A stretch of DNA of 64,000 bases, taken from the NCBI RefSeq assembly GCF_014334135.1, contig NZ_CP060497.1:1612001-1676000 (forward strand), given 5' to 3'. How positions within the stretch are numbered: the stretch's first letter is position 1; each line of letters begins with the position of its first letter. Source of the DNA: Olivibacter sp. SDN3 (GTDB taxonomy: Bacteria > Bacteroidota > Bacteroidia > Sphingobacteriales > Sphingobacteriaceae). Position numbers and translations under genes: made by a program. Under the pieces are notes generated by a model. That model was not told where the DNA came from. It did not search any database and was given only the letters and a program-made list of their open reading frames with translations. This document shows positions 51,068-60,388 of the stretch, in pieces.

Positions 51068-53215
51068 ATGTTAAAAACATACGTAGGATTATTATTATTA
51101 GGGGCGACAATAACTGCTTGTAACAATAATCAAAAAACCATTGAACCAAAGGACGACATGAAACTAGAACCTTATCCGGAGACAAAAAAAGAAGAGGTGG
51201 TAGATAATTATTTCGGAAAAGAAGTGGCTGATCCTTACCGTTGGCTGGAGAATGATACTGCTGCTGATACCAAAGCTTGGGTTGCAGCAGAGAATAAGGT
51301 AACCAATGATTATCTCTCGCAGATACCCTTTCGTGATGCTATGAAAGAGCGTTTAGAAAAACTATGGAACTACGAAAAAGTTTCTGCACCTTTTAAAGAA
51401 GGCGCTTATACCTATTATTTCAAAAATGATGGGCTACAAAACCAGTCGGTCTTGTATCGAGAGAAAGAGGGCAAGGATGATGGTGAGGTTTTTCTTGATC
51501 CAAATAAATTTTCGTCGGATGGGACAACCTCCTTGGCGGGAATTAATTTTAGCAAAGATGGCAGTTTGGTTGCCTACCAAATTTCCGAGGGCGGGTCTGA
51601 TTGGCGTAAAGTAATTGTCTTAAAGGCTGAAGATAAATCGGTAGTTGGCGACACGCTGGTCGATATCAAATTTTCTGGCCTCGCCTGGAAAGGTAATGAA
51701 GGTTTTTATTACAGTAGTTATGATAAACCGAAAGATGGGAGCGCTTTGTCGGGATTAACACAATATCATAAATTGTATTTCCATAAACTGGGAACGTCAC
51801 AAACAGAAGATAAGCTGATTTTCGGCGACGCCGCTACGCCACGGAGGTATGTTGGTGCTTACCTTACTGAAGATGAGCGCTTTTTAGTGATATCTGCTGC
51901 AAATACTACCAGCGGAAATGAACTGTATGTGCAAGATTTAACTAAGGCTGATGCGAAAATCGTTCAGGTTGTGGATAATTTTGATAAGGATCATAGCGTT
52001 TTGGATAACGATGGTGAAAAGCTTTTTATTTATACCAATTTTGAAGCACCTAATTACCGATTGGTAACGGCAGATAGTAATAATCCTAAGCCAGAAACAT
52101 GGGAAGACCTTATCCCGGAAACAGAAGACGTAATGAGCATAAACATTGGCGGCGACAAGCTTTTTGCCAATTACCTTAAGGATGCTACTTCCCTTGTGAA
52201 GCAATTTGATAGAAATGGTAATGAGGAAAGGACAATTGAGCTTCCAGGCGTTGGTACAGCCAATGGGTTCAGTGCAAAAAAAACAGAAAAGGAATTATAT
52301 TATTCGTTTACGTCCTATATTTATCCTGCTACTATTTTCAAATATGATATCGCGTCTGGAACTTCTGATGTATACAAAAAGCCAGACGTACAATTTAATC
52401 CGGATGATTATGAATCGAAGCAGGTTTTTTATACCTCTAAAGACGGCACGAAGATACCGATGATTATTACACATAAGAAAGGCATTGTTTTAGATAGCGG
52501 CAACCCGACTATGTTGTACGGTTACGGCGGATTTAATGTCAGTTTAACGCCGTCTTTCAATGTCTCAACCGTGCTGTTGTTGGAACAGGGAGGTGTTTAT
52601 GCTGTAGCCAATTTAAGAGGTGGGGGTGAGTACGGTGAAGAGTGGCATACGGCGGGGACAAAACTTCAAAAGCAAAATGTGTTTGATGATTTTATCGCTG
52701 CAGCAGAATACCTGATAGAGGAGAACTACACATCAAAAGATAATTTAGCTATTTCTGGTGGATCAAACGGAGGGTTGTTGGTCGGAGCGGCTATGACCCA
52801 GCAACCGGAGTTGTTTAAAGTTGCTTTCCCAGCTGTAGGCGTACTTGATATGTTAAGGTATCATAAATTTACGGCGGGAGCTGGTTGGGCCTTTGATTAC
52901 GGTACTGCCGATGAAAGTGGGGAAATGTTTTCATATTTGTACCAGTATTCGCCCTATCATGCATTAAAGGAGGGAACGGAATATCCCGCAACGATGGTTA
53001 CCACTGCAGACCACGATGATCGTGTGGTGCCAGCACATAGTTTTAAGTTTGCTGCCCGCTTACAGGAATACCACAAAGGAGAAAATCCGGTGCTCATCCG
53101 CGTTGAAACAAAAGCGGGACATGGAGCCGGTAAGCCTACTGCGATGATTATTCAGGAACAGGCCGATAAGTGGGCATTCATGTTTCAGAATATGAATCAT
53201 TCCTATACGGAATAA
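51068..53215 (+). CDS. Prolyl oligopeptidase (S9A) lipoprotein
   Basis: 715 residues with a lipobox (TITAC, Cys18). The N-terminus (PYPETKKEEVVDNYFGKEVADPYRWLEND) and the seven-bladed propeller are typical of S9A. The catalytic triad is Ser in SGGSNGGLL (~555), Asp in TADHDDRVVPAHS (~640) and His in KAGHGAGKPT (~680). It cleaves short peptides after proline, here on the periplasmic or outer face. Convergent with the TraB/GumN gene. Confidence 0.95.
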   Translation: MLKTYVGLLLLGATITACNNNQKTIEPKDDMKLEPYPETKKEEVVDNYFGKEVADPYRWLENDTAADTKAWVAAENKVTNDYLSQIPFRDAMKERLEKLWNYEKVSAPFKEGAYTYYFKNDGLQNQSVLYREKEGKDDGEVFLDPNKFSSDGTTSLAGINFSKDGSLVAYQISEGGSDWRKVIVLKAEDKSVVGDTLVDIKFSGLAWKGNEGFYYSSYDKPKDGSALSGLTQYHKLYFHKLGTSQTEDKLIFGDAATPRRYVGAYLTEDERFLVISAANTTSGNELYVQDLTKADAKIVQVVDNFDKDHSVLDNDGEKLFIYTNFEAPNYRLVTADSNNPKPETWEDLIPETEDVMSINIGGDKLFANYLKDATSLVKQFDRNGNEERTIELPGVGTANGFSAKKTEKELYYSFTSYIYPATIFKYDIASGTSDVYKKPDVQFNPDDYESKQVFYTSKDGTKIPMIITHKKGIVLDSGNPTMLYGYGGFNVSLTPSFNVSTVLLLEQGGVYAVANLRGGGEYGEEWHTAGTKLQKQNVFDDFIAAAEYLIEENYTSKDNLAISGGSNGGLLVGAAMTQQPELFKVAFPAVGVLDMLRYHKFTAGAGWAFDYGTADESGEMFSYLYQYSPYHALKEGTEYPATMVTTADHDDRVVPAHSFKFAARLQEYHKGENPVLIRVETKAGHGAGKPTAMIIQEQADKWAFMFQNMNHSYTE

Positions 53216-53260
53216 AATAACGGTGGGCAGTAAATAAAATCGATCTGTCCACCATTATTT
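53216..53260. terminator. Bidirectional terminator between the S9A peptidase and the TraB/GumN gene
   Basis: AATAA.GGTGG.CAG pairs with CTG.CCACC.TTATT (one mismatch, one wobble), flanked by TTTTAG on the right and A-rich sequence on the left. It directly follows the peptidase stop and ends 9 nt before the convergent gene's stop. Confidence 0.75.
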
Positions 53261-53268
53261 TAGTTTTG

Positions 53269-54138
53269 CTATTCTTCTAAAATTGGTGAAACAATATACC
53301 CGTTTTTTCTTAAAAGGGCGATAACACCTTTATCTCCTCCCAGGTGACCGGCGCCAAAGGCAAAAAAAGTTGAGGCTTCTTTAGCTTGCTGGATAATGGT
53401 AGAGATCCACTGGGTGTTCCGGTCATATAACATCGGGCCTAAAAATCGTTCCATTAACGGATCGTTTGTTATCCTGTTATGCATAGCCTGTATGTTTTGG
53501 TCCTTATAAATAGTAATTAAATGCTGAATCTCCCCGCGGGTACTGTCTATATTAAAGGCCATTTCCTTTAATTGTCTCGCCTGTAAAATATAGGGGATGC
53601 GGTCAAAAATTGCGGCTTGACCCTCAACGGTTTCTAAGCCGTTAATCTGCATGTTCTTTTCTTGGGCCATCTTTACCAAATTCAGTTCCCAGCTAGCTGG
53701 TTGGCATTCCAGCGCGCCCATCAGAATAACAGCATACAGGCCAAAAGGCTTTGTTTTGTTAAACATTTCAAGGCCTACATGTGTTGTCCTTTCTATTACC
53801 CTACTCACGCTGTCATAAGTTTCCTGATCATATAGATCATGTAAAGTGGTGTCGTTGCGCATGGTCATTGCCTGGGTCATCTGCACACCTATATTTGGGT
53901 TTGAAAAATCTATTTCTAGGAATAACTGACGTGTTTTATCAAATCGCTTTTTTAAGGTATTGCTAACCTGGAGATCTTCCGGACATAATAGGTGGAAAGT
54001 TCCAAATAAATAAGAAGGTTCTTTTAGATCTTTACCACTTATTTTCCACAGGTTGGTTTTTTCCGTAGGTGATTGAGCGAATGAGTAAAAAAATACAACT
54101 AGCAGCTGGAGTGTAAATAAGGGGAGCATTCTTTTCAT
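53269..54138 (-). CDS. TraB/GumN family protein
   Basis: 289 residues with a signal peptide (MKRMLPLFTLQLLVVFFYSFA). The family signature is SYLFGTFHLLCPEDL (~42-56, GxxH) and the C-terminal FFAFGAGHLGGDKGVIALLRKNGY (second GxxH, ~260-283); an LFLEIDF Glu lies between. Tiki/TraB relatives are metal-dependent peptidases, but the bacterial role is open. It lies 114 nt beyond the xseB stop on the same strand. Confidence 0.9.
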   Translation of the reverse strand: MKRMLPLFTLQLLVVFFYSFAQSPTEKTNLWKISGKDLKEPSYLFGTFHLLCPEDLQVSNTLKKRFDKTRQLFLEIDFSNPNIGVQMTQAMTMRNDTTLHDLYDQETYDSVSRVIERTTHVGLEMFNKTKPFGLYAVILMGALECQPASWELNLVKMAQEKNMQINGLETVEGQAAIFDRIPYILQARQLKEMAFNIDSTRGEIQHLITIYKDQNIQAMHNRITNDPLMERFLGPMLYDRNTQWISTIIQQAKEASTFFAFGAGHLGGDKGVIALLRKNGYIVSPILEE

Positions 54139-54252
54139 CCGTTTCTTTTTTTTGGTTTCGGCTTATTTTGCATGCTGTTCGTTCTTAATTCTTTTGTAAG
54201 AACGGGTTAAGTGATTAGATAGGAAAAGAAAAATTATAACAGAAACAAGATT

Positions 54253-54471
54253 TTAAGATTCTTCTCCGGTACCCTCGCGATCTAAGTCCTCCAGGATTTT
54301 GTTTACATCAGCTTCGGTTTCCGTTAACTTACTCTTACATATTTTGATGAGTAAAGCAGCTCTCTTTACCTTGTCAGAAAGATCGTCAACGGTTATTTCT
54401 CCATCTTCAATTTCTTCTACGATGGTCTTTAATTCTTCAAAAGCTGCTGTATAGGATAATTGATTACTCAT
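54253..54471 (-). CDS. xseB: Exodeoxyribonuclease VII small subunit
   Basis: 72 residues forming two helices (SYTAAFEELKTIVEEIEDGEITVDDLSDKVKRAALLIKICKSKL), the XseB pattern. Its start overlaps the end of xseA by 8 nt, as in most genomes, so the subunits are translationally coupled. Confidence 0.95.
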   Translation of the reverse strand: MSNQLSYTAAFEELKTIVEEIEDGEITVDDLSDKVKRAALLIKICKSKLTETEADVNKILEDLDREGTGEES

Positions 54472-56011
54472 GAGTGTCTGTTTTTTTGCTTGCTTTTACA
54501 AAGGTAACCTCACTTTGAACTTCTCCAAAGGCAAAAATAGTTTTTATTTGGTTTCCCATATTGACCGTTGATGCATCAGTGATGGCCTTGCCTGCTTTAA
54601 GTGTAATACTATACCCCCTTTTAAGTACCTGATGGGGGTCGAGTAGAGACAAGTGACGTTCCCAGCTGCCTATGTCTTTTTGCTTAAGCTGTAAATACGA
54701 TTTACTTTGTAGAGAGAGACGGTGTTCTGCGTCCTTAAGCACGGATTGATTTTCTGTCGAGGTTAATTCTACTTGGGCGGTAAGCCTGTCCTTTAATTGT
54801 AGCAGGTTGTTCTTAAAATGCTTTCCTAAATGTACGTTCTCCCTTTTTAGCCGTTGCGCTAAATGGCCGATATTACTTTGTCCGTTAATGATAACGTGTT
54901 TGGTCTGAACCAATAACTGGTTTTCATTTTGTCTAAATGTACTTCGCACGTGGGCCAAACGGTACTTACTGTGTTGCAGCAGGTAGATGAGTAGTGAAGA
55001 GGTCTGTTGTTTATGATGTTTAACGATATTCAGGGTTGAGATTCTAAAATATTTAATAGTGCTTTCTAAAGCTTCGTTTTTCTCACGCAAGAGTTGTTTA
55101 GTTTTCAGCTGCAATACTTTTTCTGCATTTGTTATTGGTTGCGCAAAGCGATGAAAATGCTGCATGAGATAGTCTGCAAGCTCACTCGGGGTAATCGCGT
55201 TTTTATAAGCTACCATCTCAGAAACAGTTTCATTGGTAGCGTGACCTATGCCAGTAATTACAGGAATAGGAAAAGTGGCGATGGCTGTGGCCAAATCCAA
55301 ATGATTATAGGAGGATAGGCCTATTTCACCCCCTCCACCACGGATAATAGCAACAACGTCAAAATGGTCAGCATGTTTAGCAACTTCTTTAAGTTGTTTG
55401 ATGATGGAAGAAACGGATTTATCACCTTGTAACAAAGCTGGAAATAGCTGATGTTCAAAATAATAACCATAAGGGTTTCCGTCTATTATTTTCAGAAAAT
55501 CCGCATACCCTTTACTTGTTTCTACGGAGATGATGGCTATCCGTTTTGGAAGCAGGGGAAAAGATAGTTGTTTGTTGTTATCAAATATGCCATGACTTTT
55601 GAGCGTTTCGATGCTGAGCTGCTTCTCCCGCTCCAGCTCTCCCAAAGAAAACGAAGGATCAATGTCTACGATATGCAAACTCAACCCATGAATCGGGTCA
55701 TAGGTAATGGATGCTTGGAGTAACACTCGGATACCGTTTTTTAAAGGTTCTTTAGTAAGCTCCAAAAAGTGCTGATTGATGCGCTGGTAATCCCCCTTCC
55801 ATAAGGTGGAACGTATTTCTGCAATTACCTTTCCATCTTTTTTTTCCAATAGCTCAGGATAGCAGTGCCCGGAATGCGAATAATGATTAAGTTTGTTCAT
55901 TTCGGCTTTGATCCAATAAACACTCCGATAACGATCTTGAAGGGTTTTCTGGATACTGCGTGCTACCTCCGCTAAAGTGAAAATGGTTTTCTCTGCTATG
56001 ATCTCGGGCAT
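54464..56011 (-). CDS. xseA: Exodeoxyribonuclease VII large subunit
   Basis: 515 residues from the ATG at 56011 (MPEIIAEKTIFTLAEV); two codons upstream there is a TTG that overlaps a promoter box and is not used in my call. N-terminal OB-fold (VYWIKAEMNKLNHYSHSGHCYPEL), catalytic core with AIISVETSKGYADFLKII and AIIRGGGGEIGLSSYNHLDLATAIATFPIPVITGIGHATNETVSEMVAYKNA, then a long coiled-coil region. It degrades single-stranded DNA. The -7 box TATCTTTG (56015-56022) ends 3 nt before the ATG, predicting a leaderless mRNA. Confidence 0.95.
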   Translation of the reverse strand: MPEIIAEKTIFTLAEVARSIQKTLQDRYRSVYWIKAEMNKLNHYSHSGHCYPELLEKKDGKVIAEIRSTLWKGDYQRINQHFLELTKEPLKNGIRVLLQASITYDPIHGLSLHIVDIDPSFSLGELEREKQLSIETLKSHGIFDNNKQLSFPLLPKRIAIISVETSKGYADFLKIIDGNPYGYYFEHQLFPALLQGDKSVSSIIKQLKEVAKHADHFDVVAIIRGGGGEIGLSSYNHLDLATAIATFPIPVITGIGHATNETVSEMVAYKNAITPSELADYLMQHFHRFAQPITNAEKVLQLKTKQLLREKNEALESTIKYFRISTLNIVKHHKQQTSSLLIYLLQHSKYRLAHVRSTFRQNENQLLVQTKHVIINGQSNIGHLAQRLKRENVHLGKHFKNNLLQLKDRLTAQVELTSTENQSVLKDAEHRLSLQSKSYLQLKQKDIGSWERHLSLLDPHQVLKRGYSITLKAGKAITDASTVNMGNQIKTIFAFGEVQSEVTFVKASKKTDTHE

Positions 56012-56014
56012 GAT

Positions 56015-56039
56015 CAAAGATAATCAAATACCGGTATTT
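56015..56039 (-). promoter_or_regulatory. xseA promoter -7 box overlapping the start region, with adjacent palindrome
   Basis: TATCTTTG (56015-56022, minus) is an exact TAnnTTTG. Immediately upstream, in the promoter spacer, lies the 14-bp perfect palindrome AAATACCGGTATTT (56026-56039), well placed for a repressor. No clear -33 TTG. Confidence 0.45.
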
Positions 56040-56073
56040 TTAATCGGCTTTTATTAAGCTAGCGAAAAACTAC

Positions 56074-56103
56074 TTTTCAGCTACCGAATGAGTAGCTGGA
56101 AAA
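56074..56103 (-). terminator. Terminator candidate after the DUF5686 gene
   Basis: On the minus strand TTTTCCAGCTAC pairs with GTAGCTGAAAA (one bulged C), loop TCATTCG, followed after a few bases by GTTTTTCG. It lies ~160 nt past the DUF5686 stop and ~50 nt before the xseA promoter. Nothing else is seen in 56104-56261. Confidence 0.5.
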
Positions 56104-56261
56104 TGCGACCGCTGTACGAGCACCAATGAGGTTTAGGTGTGGACTTGATATGAAATCCTAAAAAATAGAAAAATGAGTTGGATAAAGCGTTCGGAGCGTC
56201 CAAGCAAATTTTCGGCATGCAAAAATGTCAAGAGAATTAATCCATGTTGGACTTAGTCTTC

Positions 56262-58724
56262 TTAAAATAATTTTAACCCGATCCGTATGGTATTCGTCCC
56301 GTTCAATAGCGAGTGATTACTTCTGCCATGTGCATAGATTACACGAAGCACTTTCCACTGCAGGCCCGCATGCAGTTCGCCGTAATCGCCTAACTCAGGA
56401 GTATGTAAGTAGTGTAAGCCAATGATCTCTTCCAGCTTGAACTTTCGTAACAACGGGACTTTACTGGTTAATAAACCGGCTAGATTATATTCGGTATGAG
56501 CTTCAAGGAAACTTGATCTTGTGCTGAATTGATAGTAATCCAGTGCCAGGAAAGAGCTTAACTGTTGGTCTACAAATAAAATTTGGTTGCCGTTAAAATG
56601 CCTGTAATCGGGGTAAAATAAGGTGTTGTTACGGAGAAATTTTCCAGCGTGAGCTGCAAAGGAAAGCTTACCCATCATACCTAGGACAATATCGCTTTTA
56701 TAAGCACTCAGTGTCAATAGGTCGTAATCTACGTCCGAACCTAATATCCCCTTTAGCCCTTTGGTATAATGTAAACTAAGTGTAGGGTACTTTGATGGCA
56801 AATACCGTTTGCCGGTTGGGTATGTCTCGTAACGGTTGGAGAAGTTATAGCTGAGATTAACATCGATTTTTGCAGCATCATTATCCTCAAAGAGGGGAAC
56901 AGCTGTAGTTGGCGAGAGCGGATTGTTTGATGTTAGCTTCTGCCGGTTACGATCCCAAAAGGTAAATGCTGTAGCATTTGGTAGCCAATGCCTGCGGGCC
57001 CATTCTGCCTGTAGCCCTAGGCGGACGTTACCTGGTAGTGTATAGTCCCAATGTGCGGTCGCGAAGGTCTTTTCATACAGTTTCTGATAGTTTTCGCCAG
57101 CAAACAGGGTGTACAAGCTATTAAAGAGCACAGGTAGTGATCCGCGATTGTTCAGGTCTAACACATCGCGACCACCTGAAAAGGTCAAGCTATGGCCGTT
57201 TAAAGGGATGTTAGCTTGGACGTTTGCATGGAGACGTTTATTCGCAAAACCGTAACGAATCCGACCACCCACACGCAGGTAACGATTAAAGGTGCTGTCG
57301 ATCTGTCGGGAATAATTCACCTGATAATTGACCGCTAAACCTTCGACGCTATTGAAAAGTAATGAAGGAAGTAAGCCTCCAAAATGACTATACTCCTTTT
57401 TATAACGGTTGCGGTGATTATAACCTCCCAGAAGAAAACCCAAGGGTTTGAAACGATTGTTTTTCTGATCGATTGAGTCGAGATAGGCTTTCGATTCACG
57501 TCGCTGGCGTAGACTATCTTTAAAAGTATAATCGTTTACTTCTTCCATTGTCAATGGTATAGGTCTATTGCCGTTCCAATAATCTGTATCTTTTTTGTTG
57601 ACTTCCCGACTGATGTTCAAGGCTTCTTTGAATGTTCTTTTATGTATAGTATCGATAAACGCGTAGTCTTGATAAATGGCCGTGAAGTAACCACCCACAT
57701 GAAAGCCCAATGCCCCTGCCTTAAAATCCAATTGAATATTCGATGGCATCCATACATCATTGGTTATGGGCGTGAATAACTGCTTAATGTTTAATGAGTC
57801 AACGAAGTTTATACTCGACTTTTTGTCGAGCAGCAAGTTCACGCTATGGATACGCCAATCATTTTCTACAATATAAATATCCCCTTTATAGAGCGGCTCT
57901 GCAGGTCTTTTTGGAATAACCTTGATTTTATTGATGATAAGACCGTCCTCATCTGAGGAACCGAGGTACTCATAACGGTAATACGAGAAGGCGTTGTCGG
58001 CAATAGGTGAAACAAAAGGTCTGTTGCTGAGCCCTTCGATAATCTGCTGGTAATTTTCATAAAAATTTAGTTGAAGCTCAGATGCTCTGTTAAAGCTAAA
58101 AGCCCTATTATCTCCCGAAACTTTTGAACTGATCATTTTTTCTTTAAAATCTTTGGGAGGGTTGACGGTAATGTTCGATTCCGATTCTGATAAATAGATA
58201 ATACCTTGCCTATTGGAGTCTAAGCCTATTTCTTGACCTATTTCATCGATATCTACACCAAGAAACTTCCTGGGGGCTTTTATTAAACGTTGTAAGCCTT
58301 TAATATATACATGCGCATGATATGGGCCTGATTCATTTAGGTGATGGGAACGCTTTTTTATGGCCTGACGAATAATGGCATATGCGGGGTCTTCGGTATT
58401 ACCAATAACCACCTCTTGCAGCATGTACGATGCCATTGCAAGCTGGATAACAAGCGAATCCTTAATAGATGCGTTTGCCTGGATAGTTTTTGGATGATAA
58501 CCTACAGCAGTAGCCACCAGCTCTGTCATTGGTTCTGTCAATTTTAGTTTAAAGTAACCGTCGCTGTTAGCCGATGTACCTACGCTTGTATTGGCTTTAA
58601 AAACACTGGCAAAAGGAATGGGATTTCCTTGCTGATCGACTATTTTTCCACTGATTAGATACGTTTGAGCAGCTGTTGTATAGATAATAAAAAAGAGCAA
58701 GTTGAGCGTAAAAAGGGGCTTCAT
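56262..58724 (-). CDS. DUF5686 outer-membrane protein with carboxypeptidase-regulatory-like domain
   Basis: 820 residues from the ATG at 58724, where the signal peptide begins (MKPLFTLNLLFFIIYTTAA); the frame is open 12 codons upstream. A CarboxypepD_reg-like domain (GKIVDQQGNPIPFASVFKANTSVGTSANSDGYFKL, ~25-110) is followed by the DUF5686 region, rich in aromatic alternating strands and ending in a barrel-like terminus (NTIRIGLKLF). Members are predicted TonB-independent outer-membrane barrels of unknown function, widespread in Bacteroidota. Single gene. Confidence 0.9.
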   Translation of the reverse strand: MKPLFTLNLLFFIIYTTAAQTYLISGKIVDQQGNPIPFASVFKANTSVGTSANSDGYFKLKLTEPMTELVATAVGYHPKTIQANASIKDSLVIQLAMASYMLQEVVIGNTEDPAYAIIRQAIKKRSHHLNESGPYHAHVYIKGLQRLIKAPRKFLGVDIDEIGQEIGLDSNRQGIIYLSESESNITVNPPKDFKEKMISSKVSGDNRAFSFNRASELQLNFYENYQQIIEGLSNRPFVSPIADNAFSYYRYEYLGSSDEDGLIINKIKVIPKRPAEPLYKGDIYIVENDWRIHSVNLLLDKKSSINFVDSLNIKQLFTPITNDVWMPSNIQLDFKAGALGFHVGGYFTAIYQDYAFIDTIHKRTFKEALNISREVNKKDTDYWNGNRPIPLTMEEVNDYTFKDSLRQRRESKAYLDSIDQKNNRFKPLGFLLGGYNHRNRYKKEYSHFGGLLPSLLFNSVEGLAVNYQVNYSRQIDSTFNRYLRVGGRIRYGFANKRLHANVQANIPLNGHSLTFSGGRDVLDLNNRGSLPVLFNSLYTLFAGENYQKLYEKTFATAHWDYTLPGNVRLGLQAEWARRHWLPNATAFTFWDRNRQKLTSNNPLSPTTAVPLFEDNDAAKIDVNLSYNFSNRYETYPTGKRYLPSKYPTLSLHYTKGLKGILGSDVDYDLLTLSAYKSDIVLGMMGKLSFAAHAGKFLRNNTLFYPDYRHFNGNQILFVDQQLSSFLALDYYQFSTRSSFLEAHTEYNLAGLLTSKVPLLRKFKLEEIIGLHYLHTPELGDYGELHAGLQWKVLRVIYAHGRSNHSLLNGTNTIRIGLKLF

Positions 58725-58885
58725 CCGTTTCGCGTTTATTGTATAAGATGAAAAAAACATAGAAAACGTTACGCATATTAGCCGTTAAATTATGTTAAAG
58801 TAGCGTATCTTCAGTTTTTTATCGCGGGAAATAGATCCAAAAGATGAAAAATAATTGTAGTGACGCCTAAATCACCGAACCTAGG

Positions 58886-59458
58886 TTAAGAAATTCGTTT
58901 TCTGATCCTGCTCAGGGCTTGCGGTGTAATACCGATATAAGAAGCAATGTATTTCAACGGAATATGCTGTATAATCTCCGGCCGCTGCTTGAAAAGGTGG
59001 TAATAGCGTTGTTCTGCAGTTTCATTTAAAAGGGATAGTTCCCGTTTAATCTTTTTGCAGAAAAGATCTTCCGCTGCAAGTCGGCCAATGGTATTGCCAA
59101 TCTTTGTATTCCGATAAACATCCTGTAAATCAACATGGCCGATCTGCCAGACGATGGTGTCGGTTAAGGTTTCAATAAAATAGGTAGATGGACTTCTCGT
59201 GAGAAACGAATCATAAGCACTGAAGAAATCGCCGGCAAAAACAAAGGAAAAGGTGTTTTCCTCTCCTTCGGCATTCTTCATATAAAAGCGTACGGACCCT
59301 TGCTCAATGAACGCTAAGTAGTTTTCTATATCGCCCGCAGCAAGCAGAACAGTTTTTTTTGGAACGACTTTTTTAGTGAGTTTATTGATGAAAACTCCCC
59401 ATTCATCTGAAGGATGGCCTGTTTTTTTTTCAAAATAATCTTCAATCTTATAAGTCAT
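58886..59458 (-). CDS. Crp/Fnr family transcriptional regulator
   Basis: 190 residues. A cyclic-nucleotide-binding-like beta roll (~30-125: VLLAAGDIENYLAFIEQGSVRFYMKNAEGEENTFSFVFAGDFF) and a C-terminal winged helix (IPLKYIASYIGITPQALSRIRKRIS, ~165-190). The FNR cysteines are absent, so no Fe-S cluster; the cNMP Arg/Glu signature is not conserved either, so the effector is unknown. Transcribed alone. Confidence 0.9.
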   Translation of the reverse strand: MTYKIEDYFEKKTGHPSDEWGVFINKLTKKVVPKKTVLLAAGDIENYLAFIEQGSVRFYMKNAEGEENTFSFVFAGDFFSAYDSFLTRSPSTYFIETLTDTIVWQIGHVDLQDVYRNTKIGNTIGRLAAEDLFCKKIKRELSLLNETAEQRYYHLFKQRPEIIQHIPLKYIASYIGITPQALSRIRKRIS

Positions 59459-59524
59459 AAATGCTTGTGTATATCAATGGCGAGTAAGAGATCATAAACT
59501 GTTTCTGCAGCTTGTTTATGTTGG

Positions 59525-59532
59525 CAAAGTTA
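59525..59532 (-). promoter_or_regulatory. Candidate -7 box of the Crp/Fnr gene
   Basis: TAACTTTG on the minus strand is an exact TAnnTTTG, 66 nt before the ATG at 59458. No clear -33 box. Confidence 0.4.
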
Positions 59533-59636
59533 AGGAGTTATACAAAAAGTGGATATTCGGGTAAAACGGCTTTTAGCTAAAATTATTGCAAATCAGATTC
59601 CTTAAAATTATGTTATAACAAGGTGCTGTATTGCTC

Positions 59637-60119
59637 TTATGCTTGGATTTTCAATAGTTTAATAGCAATACCTATTTGCCCTAAGTGATAACAGTCGTGA
59701 TGAATCATACCGTCTAGGAAATATTGATATGTGTAAGACGTGTCAAGATATTTTTGCGCTAAAAACTGATCATCCTTAACTTCTATAAGACGAATCAGAT
59801 TATACTGCGAAGCATAAAAGTCTTTTTTCAATTGCTTCCATCCTATTTTCTTTAGTTCATCATTAGATTTCCAATTTTCTGGGCTCTTTTCTGTCAGCGT
59901 GCTAGCCCCTCCATTTAATTTAATGATCGTTGACTTGCGCCATTCCAATAAGTGAGAAATGATTTCGGCTACACTATGCATTTCAGGTATGGGTCTCATT
60001 AGGGCCTCATCTTCTTCTAAATGGTCAATTTTTTTACTGAAATTTTCATCAATCCATAGATCACCGTCCTGCACTTCCTGAAGCTGTTTTACAAGATTTT
60101 TTATCAAAGGGTTGTTCAT
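59637..60119 (-). CDS. DinB-superfamily protein
   Basis: 160 residues, DinB/YfiT-like four-helix bundle. Metal-ligand candidates are His in MHSVAEIISHLLEWRKSTI (~47-56) and the C-terminal DGMIHHDCYHLGQIGIAIKLL (~132-152), with the spacing typical of the family. Only distantly similar to the DinB protein at 31342. Likely a metal-dependent stress-linked enzyme of unknown substrate. Confidence 0.88.
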   Translation of the reverse strand: MNNPLIKNLVKQLQEVQDGDLWIDENFSKKIDHLEEDEALMRPIPEMHSVAEIISHLLEWRKSTIIKLNGGASTLTEKSPENWKSNDELKKIGWKQLKKDFYASQYNLIRLIEVKDDQFLAQKYLDTSYTYQYFLDGMIHHDCYHLGQIGIAIKLLKIQA

Positions 60120-60213
60120 AAAATATAGGTTTTAAAATATGTGCAACGTACTAAGCCGCGAGGCGTAAAGATAAAAAATCATTTAATATCTTTACAAGGC
60201 TGGCTGTTGCCGC

Positions 60214-60321
60214 TGGAATTTCGCTTTTTACAAAATTGGTTTTGTGCCCGTTGCCCCACGTCTGGATCTGGGCACGCTCCGCTGCCGTAGCGTATCCAAA
60301 ATGCTTAAAAGCGAAATTCCA
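60214..60321. repeat. Inverted-repeat element, family B copy 2
   Basis: TGGAATTTCGCTTTT (60214-60228) is exactly complementary to AAAAGCGAAATTCCA (60307-60321). Inside, TGCCC and GGGCA form a second stem. The right half holds GCGTATCCAAAATGCTTAAA (from 60290), shared inverted with 46865-46885 (one mismatch). It lies between the divergent DinB gene and kbl; a 60-codon antisense ORF across it is an artefact of the repeat. Confidence 0.6.
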
Positions 60322-60388
60322 AACCATTGACACTAAACCTTTCGGCTTTTCTTATGAATTCTGTATTTTTACCCCAAATCTTAGATAT

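Noticed and set aside
60151-60333. 60-codon minus-strand ORF upstream of kbl
   Set aside because: It consists largely of the inverted-repeat element; its translation reflects the repeat and has no ribosome-binding site or family match.
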